Shown here: piece by piece, positions 8,664-17,600 of the stretch
Layout: each line of letters begins with the position of its first letter
Position numbering within the stretch: the stretch's first letter is position 1
DNA from: Pseudomonas karstica
GTDB taxonomy: Bacteria; Pseudomonadota; Gammaproteobacteria; Pseudomonadales; Pseudomonadaceae
NCBI RefSeq assembly: GCF_009707515.1
Contig: NZ_WLYI01000029.1
Coordinates: 23,578 to 87,577 of the forward strand
Length of the DNA stretch: 64,000 nucleotides
Direction: 5' to 3'
The notes under the pieces: model-generated
What the model saw: the letters and a program-made list of their open reading frames with translations, nothing else
The model's database searches: none
Told to the model about the DNA's origin: nothing
Program-made: the position numbers and the translations under genes

Positions 8664-9731
8664 ATGCTGGACTGGAAAAATCGTGCAGGCAGTGCAAAGG
8701 GCCCGGACCCCGAGCCCAAGTCGGCCCCCCGCAGCTATTTTCGTAACCTGCTGATGAGCCGGGCCCTGCTTTCCCTGATCGTCCTGTACCTGTTGGTGAC
8801 TGGCGCCCTGGGTTGGTACTGGAGTGAAGAGCCCGCCCTGTTTCCAGTCCAGCAGGGTGCCCAGATTGCCGCCGAGAAGGAAGGCAAGCAAATGGTGGTG
8901 GGATACACCACCGTGGAAACCCTCAAGACTGTGGTCAGCACCTTGCTGAACAAGCCCGGTGGCTACATCTCCAACGACCGTTTCCCGCCAGGTTTGTGGA
9001 TGGACAATATGCCGAGCTGGGAATATGGCGTGCTGGTCCAGGTACGTGACCTGACCCGCGCCCTGCGCAAGGACTTTGCCCGTTCCCAGTCGCAATCGGC
9101 GGAAGACGCGGATCTGGCCAAGGCCGAGCCGCGCTTCAACTTCGACAACAAGAGCTGGGTACTGCCGTCCAGCGAATCGGAATACCAGGAAGGCATAAAC
9201 TCCCTGAGCCGCTATGAAGCCCGGTTGTCGGATCCAAACCAGAAAGGTGCACTGTTCTACGCCCGTGCCGACAACCTGAACAACTGGCTGGGGGATGTCG
9301 CGACCCGCCTGGGTTCGTTGTCGCAACGCCTGTCGGCCAGTGTTGGCCGGGTCAAGCTCAATACGGCATTGAAAACCGAAACGCTGGCGCCGGGTGAAAT
9401 GCCGCAGGTCGATGAAGAAGTGGTGGAAACACCTTGGATGCAGATCGATAACGTGTTCTATGAAGCACGCGGCCAGGCTTGGGCCTTGTCCCATTTGCTG
9501 CGCGCCATCGAAGTTGATTTTGCTGATGTCCTGGCCAAGAAAAACGCCACGGTCAGCGTGCGCCAGATCATCCGTGAACTGGAAGCGTCGCAGGAAACGG
9601 TGTGGAGCCCGATGATCCTCAATGGCAGCGGTTTTGGCATCCTGGCCAACCACTCGCTGGTCATGGCCAACTATATTTCCCGGGCAAACGCTGCCGTGAT
9701 CGACTTGCGCCAGCTCCTCAACCAAGGGTAA
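8664..9731 (+). CDS. DUF2333 family inner-membrane protein
   Basis: 355-residue protein of unknown function. One N-terminal membrane helix at about residues 32-52 (LLSLIVLYLLVTGALGWYW) is followed by a long, probably periplasmic, domain of mixed charge with no catalytic motif I recognise. AAGGA precedes the ATG. Its stop codon overlaps the NUDIX start by one base, so the two are probably co-transcribed. Pseudomonads keep the order DUF2333-NUDIX-yciH-speA. Confidence 0.85.
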   Translation: MLDWKNRAGSAKGPDPEPKSAPRSYFRNLLMSRALLSLIVLYLLVTGALGWYWSEEPALFPVQQGAQIAAEKEGKQMVVGYTTVETLKTVVSTLLNKPGGYISNDRFPPGLWMDNMPSWEYGVLVQVRDLTRALRKDFARSQSQSAEDADLAKAEPRFNFDNKSWVLPSSESEYQEGINSLSRYEARLSDPNQKGALFYARADNLNNWLGDVATRLGSLSQRLSASVGRVKLNTALKTETLAPGEMPQVDEEVVETPWMQIDNVFYEARGQAWALSHLLRAIEVDFADVLAKKNATVSVRQIIRELEASQETVWSPMILNGSGFGILANHSLVMANYISRANAAVIDLRQLLNQG

Positions 9732-10270
9732 TGATGGACGCTTCCTCCAAGGAAGCCGCACACCGCGCGGCTTCCGATGCTGAATTGATCGCGTGGGTCG
9801 ACGAGCAGGACAACCTGCTCGGCGCTCTGGTACGTTCTGACCTGCGCAAGCGCGGCCAGATCGGACGCGGCACCTACATCATGTTGTTCAATTCGGCCGG
9901 TGAACTGTGCGTGCACCGTCGTACCCTGAGTAAAGCCATCTATCCGGGATATTGGGATGTGGCGGCCGGCGGGATGGTGGCGGCGGGCGAAAACTATGAA
10001 CAATCGGCCGCCCGTGAGCTGGAGGAGGAACTGGGTGTCAGCGGGGTCGAGTTGACTGCCCATGACCATTTTTTCTTTGAAGACCCGGGCAACCGGCTGT
10101 GGTGCTCGGCGTTCTCGGCGGTGTGGGACGGGCCGTTGCGCCTGCAGCCTGAAGAGGTTCTGGAAGCGCGTTTCATGCCCATCGAAGACGTTCTCAAGGA
10201 TGTCCAGGCAAAGCCCTATTGTCCGGACTCCCTGGCCGCCTTGAATCGTTACCTGGCCTCGCGTCGCTAA
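9731..10270 (+). CDS. NUDIX hydrolase, YfcD-like
   Basis: Hydrolyses a nucleoside-diphosphate-linked compound; substrate unknown. The Nudix box is intact: G...E....REL.EE.G in GGMVAAGENYEQSAARELEE followed by LGV. The region before it (IYPGYWDVAAGG) resembles the isopentenyl-isomerase/YfcD branch. The start is taken at the ATG at 9731, which shares its A with the preceding TAA; another ATG follows immediately at 9734. This gives 179 aa. An in-frame extension to 9602 lies inside DUF2333 and is rejected. Confidence 0.88.
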   Translation: MMDASSKEAAHRAASDAELIAWVDEQDNLLGALVRSDLRKRGQIGRGTYIMLFNSAGELCVHRRTLSKAIYPGYWDVAAGGMVAAGENYEQSAARELEEELGVSGVELTAHDHFFFEDPGNRLWCSAFSAVWDGPLRLQPEEVLEARFMPIEDVLKDVQAKPYCPDSLAALNRYLASRR

Positions 10271-10361
10271 ACTTGTATGAATTGACGCTTTTTGGCTCTT
10301 AGCAAGCAGGCTTTTTGTCGTTACACTGCGCGACTTTTCAAGCTGAACCGCTATAGCTTCA

Positions 10362-10461
10362 TGTAGGCGCGAGCTTGCTTGCGAGAACCGCAAGGATGAC
10401 GCGTGGGGCCTGAAGGCCCGCGTTATCGTTGACGATCTTCGCGAGCAAGCTCGCTCCTACA
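10362..10461. repeat. REPIN (two inverted REP sequences)
   Basis: TGTAGGCGCGAGCTTGCTTG at 10362 faces GCGAGCAAGCTCGCTCCTAC ending at 10460, about 100 bp in all. It fills most of the 293-nt NUDIX-yciH gap. Related elements lie at 19588, 22423 and 55861. Confidence 0.85.
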
Positions 10462-10563
10462 GGGTTTTTCGGTTCAGTAGCGCTGCCCCTGCCTGAGTGG
10501 GGCTTCGCGGTCGGCGGCCCGGTTGGGTGCTGATCAGTCTTTGTCCTCCCAAGAGGATTGCCG

Positions 10564-10935
10564 GTGGCCAAAAAAGCCGCATCCTTCGCCGCCCTTGGTG
10601 GCTTGGTATTTTCCACCGACGCAGGTCGACATTGCCCGGACTGTCGCCAGCCCGTGGACTCATGTACCTGCAAACAAACCCTGATTCCCGAAGGCGATGG
10701 TATTGCCCGCGTACGTCGCGAGAGCAAAGGCCGTGGCGGCAAGACGGTGACCACCATCACCGGCGTGCCCCTGGCCGAAGACGCGCTCAAGGAACTGGCC
10801 ACTACGCTGAAAAAGCGCTGCGGCACCGGTGGCGCCCTGAAAGATGGGGTCATCGAAATCCAGGGCGAGCACGTCGAGTTGCTGTTGGCCGAGCTGATCA
10901 AGCTGGGTTACAAGGCGAAGAAGTCCGGCGGCTAG
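10564..10935 (+). CDS. yciH: SUI1/YciH-family translation initiation factor
   Basis: Bacterial relative of eukaryotic eIF1, thought to affect start-codon fidelity. I place the start at GTG 10564 (MAKKAASFAALGG, 123 aa) because AGAGG at 10552-10556 is 7 nt upstream; a TTG at 10558 is less well placed. A cysteine cluster (CPDCRQPVDSCTC, about residues 23-35) precedes the SUI1 core, which has GKTVTTITGVPL and the C-terminal GEHVELLLAELIKLGYKAKKSGG region. It precedes speA on the same strand. Confidence 0.9.
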   Translation: MAKKAASFAALGGLVFSTDAGRHCPDCRQPVDSCTCKQTLIPEGDGIARVRRESKGRGGKTVTTITGVPLAEDALKELATTLKKRCGTGGALKDGVIEIQGEHVELLLAELIKLGYKAKKSGG

Positions 10936-10939
10936 CAGC

Positions 10940-11004
10940 CTCTGTGAAAAACACCCCTGTGACCTTTTCGCCTCCATGGTGCTCACAGAATGGTTTTCAC
11001 AGAG
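10940..11004. promoter_or_regulatory. Nested dyad between yciH and speA
   Basis: Outer arms CTCTGTGAAAA (10940-10950) and TTTTCACAGAG (10994-11004) are perfect 11-bp complements. Inside them lie CTGTGA (10957-10962) and TCACAG (10983-10988). This gives four CTGTGA-type half-sites in a symmetrical arrangement about 140 nt before speA. It could be a terminator-like RNA stem after yciH or a DNA operator; the sequence does not decide. Confidence 0.45.
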
Positions 11005-11145
11005 CCTGTTCCTGACCGGTGTCTAAACTCTGTCGTGCAAGCGGGGTCTACCCCTCTCACAGGCAAATCGTCATTTTCATTTTTTAGACTGCGCCAGCCT
11101 CGAAACGAGGATGGTGCTCTTCGACTTCATTTATAGGGGACTTCG

Positions 11146-13059
11146 ATGTCCGTACGACGCACACGCAAAGACGATGGCAGCCAATGGACAGTTGCGGACA
11201 GCCGCAGTGTTTACGGGATTCGCCATTGGGGGGCCGGATATTTCGCGATCAATGACGCCGGTCGCGTAGAAGTTCGTCCGAACGGCCCGAACAGCACGCC
11301 CGTCGACCTGTACGAGCAGGTTGACCAGTTGCGCAAAAGCGGCCTGTCCCTGCCCCTGCTGGTGCGCTTCCCGGATATCCTGCAAGACCGTGTACGCCAG
11401 TTGACTGGCGCCTTCGACGCCAATATCGAGCGTCTGGAGTACCAGAGCAAATACACCGCGTTGTACCCGATCAAGGTGAATCAACAAGAAGCGGTGATCG
11501 AGAACATCATCGCCACCCAGGACGTCTCCATCGGCCTGGAGGCCGGCTCCAAACCGGAGTTGTTGGCTGTACTGGCGTTGGCGCCCAAAGGCGGCACTAT
11601 CGTTTGCAACGGTTACAAAGACCGCGAGTTCATCCGCCTGGCGCTGATGGGCCAGAAGCTGGGCCACAATGTCTTTATCGTGATCGAGAAAGAATCCGAA
11701 GTTAGCCTGGTGATCGAAGAAGCCGCCAACCTCAAGGTCAAGCCCCAGGTCGGCCTACGGGTGCGCCTGTCGTCCCTGGCGTCGAGCAAGTGGGCGGACA
11801 CCGGTGGCGAGAAGTCCAAGTTCGGTTTGTCGGCGGCGCAGTTGCTGTCGGTGGTGGAGCGTTTCCGCGCCGCTGGCCTGGACCAGGGCATCCGCCTGTT
11901 GCACTTCCATATGGGTTCGCAGATCGCCAACCTGGCGGACTACCAGCACGGGTTCAAGGAAGCCATTCGTTACTACGGCGAACTGCGCAACCTTGGCTTG
12001 CCGGTGGACCATATCGATGTGGGCGGCGGGCTGGGTGTGGACTACGACGGTACGCACTCGCGTAACGCCAGTTCGATCAACTATGACATGGACGATTACG
12101 CCGGTGTGGTGGTGGGCATGCTCAAGGAATTCTGCGATGCGCAGAGCCTGCCGCACCCGCACATATTCTCCGAAAGCGGGCGCTCCCTGACCGCCCACCA
12201 CGCCATGCTGGTGGTGCAAGTTACTGACGTCGAGAAACACAACGACGACGTCCCGGTGATTGAAAACAAGGAATCCCTGCCGGAAACCGTGCAATGGCTG
12301 GTGGACCTGCTGGGCCCGACCGACATTGAAATGGTCACCGAAACCTACTGGCGCGCCACTCACTACATGAGCGACGTGGCCACCCAGTACGCCGACGGCA
12401 AACTGACCCTGGCTGAAAAAGCCCTGGCCGAACAGTGCTACTTCGCCGTGTGCCGCCGCCTGCACAACTCGCTGAAAGCCCGCCAGCGCTCGCACCGCCA
12501 GGTGCTGGACGAACTCAACGACAAGCTGGCTGACAAGTACATTTGCAACTTCTCGGTGTTCCAGAGCCTGCCAGATACCTGGGCTATTGGCCAAGTGCTG
12601 CCGATCCTGCCGTTGCACCGCCTGGAGGAAGAGCCGCTGCGCCGCGCGGTGCTGCAAGACTTGACCTGCGACTCCGACGGCAAGATCAAGCAATACGTCG
12701 ACGAGCAGAGCATCGAGACCAGCCTGCCGGTTCATGGTTTGAACGAAGGTGAGGACTATTTGCTGGGGATTTTCCTGGTGGGCGCCTACCAGGAAATCCT
12801 CGGGGATATGCATAACCTGTTCGGTGACACCGACTCGGTGAACATCTACCAGCGTGATGACGGTTCGGTGTACAGCGCCGGTATCGAGACCCACGACACC
12901 ATCGAAGACATGCTGCGCTACGTGCACTTGTCGCCGGAGGAGTTGATGACTCACTACCGTGACAAGTGCGCCAGCGCGAAAATCACGGCCAGCGAGCGTA
13001 CCCAGTTCCTGGACGCTTTGCGGTTGGGGCTGACGCGGTCGTCTTACCTGTCGTCTTGA
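11146..13059 (+). CDS. speA: Biosynthetic arginine decarboxylase
   Basis: PLP enzyme that converts arginine to agmatine, the first step to putrescine and polyamines. 637 aa, typical for SpeA. The PLP-lysine region is YPIKVNQQEAVIE (about residues 107-119). The phosphate-binding glycine motif is DVGGGLGVDYDG and the substrate-side motif is FSESGRSLTAHHAMLV. The C-terminal FLVGAYQEILGDMHNLFGD is also conserved. A good AGGGGA site precedes ATG 11146. It is followed by a strong terminator. Confidence 0.97.
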   Translation: MSVRRTRKDDGSQWTVADSRSVYGIRHWGAGYFAINDAGRVEVRPNGPNSTPVDLYEQVDQLRKSGLSLPLLVRFPDILQDRVRQLTGAFDANIERLEYQSKYTALYPIKVNQQEAVIENIIATQDVSIGLEAGSKPELLAVLALAPKGGTIVCNGYKDREFIRLALMGQKLGHNVFIVIEKESEVSLVIEEAANLKVKPQVGLRVRLSSLASSKWADTGGEKSKFGLSAAQLLSVVERFRAAGLDQGIRLLHFHMGSQIANLADYQHGFKEAIRYYGELRNLGLPVDHIDVGGGLGVDYDGTHSRNASSINYDMDDYAGVVVGMLKEFCDAQSLPHPHIFSESGRSLTAHHAMLVVQVTDVEKHNDDVPVIENKESLPETVQWLVDLLGPTDIEMVTETYWRATHYMSDVATQYADGKLTLAEKALAEQCYFAVCRRLHNSLKARQRSHRQVLDELNDKLADKYICNFSVFQSLPDTWAIGQVLPILPLHRLEEEPLRRAVLQDLTCDSDGKIKQYVDEQSIETSLPVHGLNEGEDYLLGIFLVGAYQEILGDMHNLFGDTDSVNIYQRDDGSVYSAGIETHDTIEDMLRYVHLSPEELMTHYRDKCASAKITASERTQFLDALRLGLTRSSYLSS

Positions 13060-13076
13060 TGGATTAGCGGCTAAAG

Positions 13077-13105
13077 AAAACCCACCAGAGCTGGTGGGTT
13101 TTTTT
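13077..13105 (+). terminator. Rho-independent terminator of speA
   Basis: Stem CCCACCAG (13081-13088) / CTGGTGGG (13091-13098) with a 2-nt loop, flanked by AAAA and seven T's (13099-13105). It starts 18 nt after the speA stop. The A/T flanks allow it to work for the convergent MATE gene too. Confidence 0.92.
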
Positions 13106-13122
13106 ATAGGTGTTCGTCGGGC

Positions 13123-14466
13123 TCAAGCGTGGGTGAACCATTGATCACGGCGGCTCAAGTGCCAGGCAAAAGCAGCCAGAATTGCGCTGCGCAAGATCAT
13201 GAACAGCAAGAACGTCAGCCACAGGCCGTGATTGCCCAGACCTTGCAGTGCCCAGGCAAACGGCAGTAACACGACGACACTGAGTAGCATGCCGTTACGC
13301 ATTTCCCGGGCACGGGTGGCGCCGATAAACAGACCGTCCAGCAGGTAACTCCACACGGCAATCAGTGGCAGCACCGCCAGATACGGCAAGTAGATGAAGG
13401 CTGTTTCCCGCACGCTGGGGATATCGGTCTGCATGACAATAAACAGATGGCCGGCCACCGAGAACAGCAGGGCGAAGCCGACGCTAGCCAGCAATGACCA
13501 GCCGCAGGCGACCACCAGGGAGCGGCGCAAGGCCTGGCGGTCACGGGCGCCGATGGCGTGGCCACATAACGCTTCCACCGCGTGGGCCAGACCATCCAGG
13601 GCATGGGCGGTCAACAGCAGCCCATTGAGCAGCAGTGCATTGGCCGCCACCGTGGCATCGCCCAGCCGCGCGCCTTGTACGGTGATCATGAAAAACACCG
13701 ACTGCAATGCCAGGCTGCGGATGAAAATGTCGCGGTTCACCGCCAATAGCGGGCGCCAACTCTGCCAACGTTTCAGCGCTGCCCAGGCGATATGCCCGGG
13801 ATAGGCACGCAGGGCTTTTTGCGTCATGGCAAGTCCCAGCAGGGCGCCGGTCCATTCGGCAATCACCGACGCCCGCGCCGAACCGACGACACCCCAGTCC
13901 AGGCCGAGTACAAACCACAGGTTCAGGGCAATGTTCACCAGGTTGGTGGTCAGCAGGATCGCCAACGGTGCGCGGGCGTTTTGCGTGCCAAGGAACCAGC
14001 CCACCAACGCGTAGCTGGCGAGTGCGGCGGGCAGGCCGAACAAGCGAATATGGAAAAACTCGCGGGCCAGTTGATTCAGTTCCGGCGACGGTTGCATCCA
14101 GTCCAGCACCACACCGCTCAGCGGCACGCCGATGGTGCCCAGTACCATCGCCAGGCCCAGCGCCAGCAACAAACCCTGCAGCAGGATTTGCCGCAGTGCG
14201 GCTCCGTCTCCACGCCCGGCCGCCTGTGCGGCAAACCCGGTGGAGCCCATGCGCAGGAAGCCCATGGCCCAGGCGAGGAAGGTATACAGGCTGGCCCCCA
14301 CGGCCACGGCGCCCAATTGATGGGCGTGGGGCAGGTGGCCGATGACCATGCTGTCCACCAACGCCACCAGCGGCACGGAAATATTCGACAGAATCATCGG
14401 CGCGGCCAGGGCCCAGACGCGGCGATGGGTGGGGCGGTGGCGCCAGTCGGTGAGCAGGGCAGTCAT
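13123..14466 (-). CDS. MATE family efflux transporter (DinF-like)
   Basis: Cation-coupled multidrug or metabolite exporter of the inner membrane. 447 aa from ATG 14466 (MTALLTDWRHRPTHRRVWAL), which has GGAG upstream; the longer in-frame reading to 14826 runs through repeat sequence and is rejected. About twelve hydrophobic helices are visible in two halves. The conserved N-terminal motif PMILSNISVPLVALVDSMVI is typical of the DinF branch. It is convergent with speA and stands alone. The substrate cannot be told. Confidence 0.9.
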   Translation of the reverse strand: MTALLTDWRHRPTHRRVWALAAPMILSNISVPLVALVDSMVIGHLPHAHQLGAVAVGASLYTFLAWAMGFLRMGSTGFAAQAAGRGDGAALRQILLQGLLLALGLAMVLGTIGVPLSGVVLDWMQPSPELNQLAREFFHIRLFGLPAALASYALVGWFLGTQNARAPLAILLTTNLVNIALNLWFVLGLDWGVVGSARASVIAEWTGALLGLAMTQKALRAYPGHIAWAALKRWQSWRPLLAVNRDIFIRSLALQSVFFMITVQGARLGDATVAANALLLNGLLLTAHALDGLAHAVEALCGHAIGARDRQALRRSLVVACGWSLLASVGFALLFSVAGHLFIVMQTDIPSVRETAFIYLPYLAVLPLIAVWSYLLDGLFIGATRAREMRNGMLLSVVVLLPFAWALQGLGNHGLWLTFLLFMILRSAILAAFAWHLSRRDQWFTHA

Positions 14467-14508
14467 GGAGGCTCCTTGGGGAGCCGCATTGTACCCGCGT
14501 ACCCTGAT

Positions 14509-14533
14509 CGTTCCCATGCTCTGCGTGGGAACG
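14509..14533. repeat. REP-like palindrome (TTCCCA family)
   Basis: Arms CGTTCCCA (14509-14516) and TGGGAACG (14526-14533), followed by a decayed second copy up to about 14555. It lies between the divergent MATE and macroglobulin genes. Confidence 0.6.
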
Positions 14534-14680
14534 ACCTGCGCACCTGCGTAGGAATGATCTCGAAGCCCGTGCCACCCAGAACCAAGCCGCCCTCCGTCGG
14601 TCAATGTGACCAGCGCCACAACCCCTTTGCCTGCGCTGATATATAGTTCATCCCTTGCATCCCCTGACAACGAGTGTCCC

Positions 14681-17600
14681 ATGCTTAACAAAGGACTGTT
14701 CCTGGCTTGTGCGCTGGCCTTGCTGAGCGCTTGCGATTCATCCGATAAAGCGGCTGCTCCGCCGGCCCCTGCGGCAGCTACCGTGCCGGTACAGGTCAAG
14801 CCTGCGGTGGATGTGGCCGCGCTCAAGCAGCGTTATGCCGGCCGAGAGTTAAGCGTGGTGGACGTCTCCGAAGTCCAACTGGACGGCGCCAGTACCTTGT
14901 CGGTGAGCTTCTCGATTCCCCTCGATCCCGAGCAGAAGCTCGACGGTAAATTGCATCTGGTGGACAGCAAGTCGGGCAAGGTCGATGGCGCCTGGGAGCT
15001 GTCGGATAACCTGATGGAACTGCGCCTGCGCCATCTGGAACCCCAGCGTAAATTGGTGCTGACGGTGGACGCCGGCCTGCGCGCCGTCAACGGCGCCAAG
15101 CTCGCCGCCGAATACACCAGCCGCCTGGAAACCCGTGACCTGCAAGCGACTGTCGGGTTTGCCAGCCGTGGCACCTTATTGCCGACACGGTTGGCCGAGG
15201 GCTTGCCGGTGATCGCGCTGAATGTCGACAAGATCGACGTCGAGTTCTTTCGCATCAAGCCTGAATCACTGCCCGCATTCCTCACCCGATGGGGGCGCAA
15301 CTCCAGCCTGCAAAGCTATGAATCCCGCGAACTGCTGCCTATGGCCGACCTGGTCTATAGCGGCCGCTTCGACCTGAACCCTGTGCGCAACACCCGGGAA
15401 ACCCTGCTACTGCCGATCGCCGGCCTCAAGCCACTGCAACAGCCGGGGGTGTACCTGGCGGTGATGCGTGCATCGGGCACCTACGACTATTCGCAACCGG
15501 CCACGCTGTTCACCCTGAGTGATATCGGCCTGTCGGTGCACCGTTACCAGAACCGCCTGGACGTATTCACCCAGGCCCTTGAAGGCGGCAAAGCCCTGGA
15601 TGGCGTGGACCTGGAAGTCCTCGACGCCGAAGGTCGCGTGCTGGGCCAGGGCAAGACCGAGAAGGGCGGCCATGCCGAGTTGCCACTGCCGAAAAAAGCC
15701 CAGGTGCTACTGGCCAAGCAGGGTGACCAGACCAGCATGCTGCGCCTGGACAGTGCAGCCTTGGACCTGGCGGAATTCGATATTGGCGGCCAGCCCGCCC
15801 ATCCGTTGCAATTTTTTGTGTTTGGCCCCCGCGACCTGTATCGCCCGGGTGAAACCGTACTGCTCAATGCGCTGTTGCGGGACAAGGACGGCAAGGCCGT
15901 CAAGCCACAACCGGTGAGTGTGGAGGTACGTCGCCCGGATGAGCAGGTCAGCCGCAAGTTTGTCTGGGATGCCGATGCTTCCGGTCTTTATCAATACTCG
16001 CTGCAACTGGCCGGCGAAGCGCCGACGGGCCGCTGGCAGTTGGTGTTCGACCTGGGTGACGGCAAGCCGCAGCTTTATGAGTTCCTTGTCGAGGACTTCT
16101 TGCCGGAACGCCTGGCTCTGGAGCTGAAGGGCAGTGATACCCCACTCAAACCGGCCGACAACGCCACCATTCATGTCAACGGTCGCTACCTGTACGGCGC
16201 ACCGGCGTCCGGTAACCGGGTCAGCGGGCAAGTCTATGTGCGCCCACTGCGCGAAGCGGTCAAGTCGCTGCCGGGTTATCAGTTCGGCTCTGTCACTGAA
16301 GAAGAACTGAGCCAGGACTTCGAACTGGACGAAAGTGTGCTCGACGTCAACGGCGAAGAACTGCTGACGCTGGAAAGCAAATGGGCGGACGTCAAGTCGC
16401 CGCTGCAACTCATTGTCCAGGCCAGCCTGCAAGAGTCGGGCGGGCGGCCGATTACCCGGCGGCTGGTGCAACCGGTGTGGCCGGCCAAACAGTTGCCGGG
16501 CTTGCGCGGTTTGTTCGAGGGCAAGGAAACCAATGGCGATGGCCCGGTGGAGTTTGAAGTACTGGTGGCCAACCAGGACGGTCAGAAACTGGCTGCCGAG
16601 AACCTCAAGGTGCGCCTGGTGCGCGAGCGCCGCGACTACTACTGGAACTACTCCGACAACGATGGCTGGAGCTATCACTACAACGAGAAATTTCTCAACC
16701 TTGATGAGCAGACCGTCACTATCAAGGCTGGCGACACCGCCAAGGCCAGCTTCCAGGTGGAGTGGGGCCCTTATCGCGTCGAGGTTGAAGACCCGCAAAC
16801 CGGTCTGATCAGCAGTGTGCGCTTCTGGGCGGGTTACCAGGCCCAGGACAATACCGAAGGCGGTGCCGTACGGCCGGATCAGGTCAAGCTGGCGCTGGAC
16901 AAACCGGCCTATGGCGATGGCGATACCGCCACTGTCACCGTTACCCCGCCGGCGGCAGGTAAAGGTTATCTGCTATTGGAATCCAGCGAAGGACCGTTGT
17001 GGTGGCAGGAAATCGAGGTGCCGGCCGAAGGCAAGAGCTTTGCCGTGAAGCTCGACCCGAAATGGTCGCGCCATGACCTGTATGTCAGCGCCCTGGTGGT
17101 TCGTGCGGGCGAACGCAAGGCTAATATCACGCCCAAGCGTGCGGTGGGCTTGCTGCATCTGCCGTTGGATCGTACCCAGCGCAAGCTTGGCGTGACCCTT
17201 GCGGCCCCGGAAAAAATGCGCCCCAAACAACCGCTGACGGTGAAGATCACCGCCAGGAACACCGACGGCAGCGTACCGAAACAGGTGCATGTACTGCTGG
17301 CGGCGGTGGACGTGGGTATTCTCAATATCACCGAATACCCGACGCCGGACCCCTACTCCAGCCTGTTTGGCCGCAAGGCTTATGGGGTCGACCAGTTCGA
17401 CATTTATGGCCAGTTGATCGAAGCCGGGCAAGGCCGCCTCGCCAGCCTGGCGTTCGGTGGCGACGCCGCGTTGGCCAAGGGCGGCAAGCGGCCAGACACC
17501 AGCGTGACCATCGTCGCCTTGCAGAGCGCGCCGGTCACCTTGAACGATCAAGGCGAGGGCGAGGTCAGCGTCAATATTCCTGATTTCAACGGCGAACTGC

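Noticed and set aside
14467..14826. Longer N-terminus of the MATE protein
   Set aside because: The added residues overlap the start of the macroglobulin gene and repeat sequence; ATG 14466 has a ribosome-binding site and the family N-terminus.
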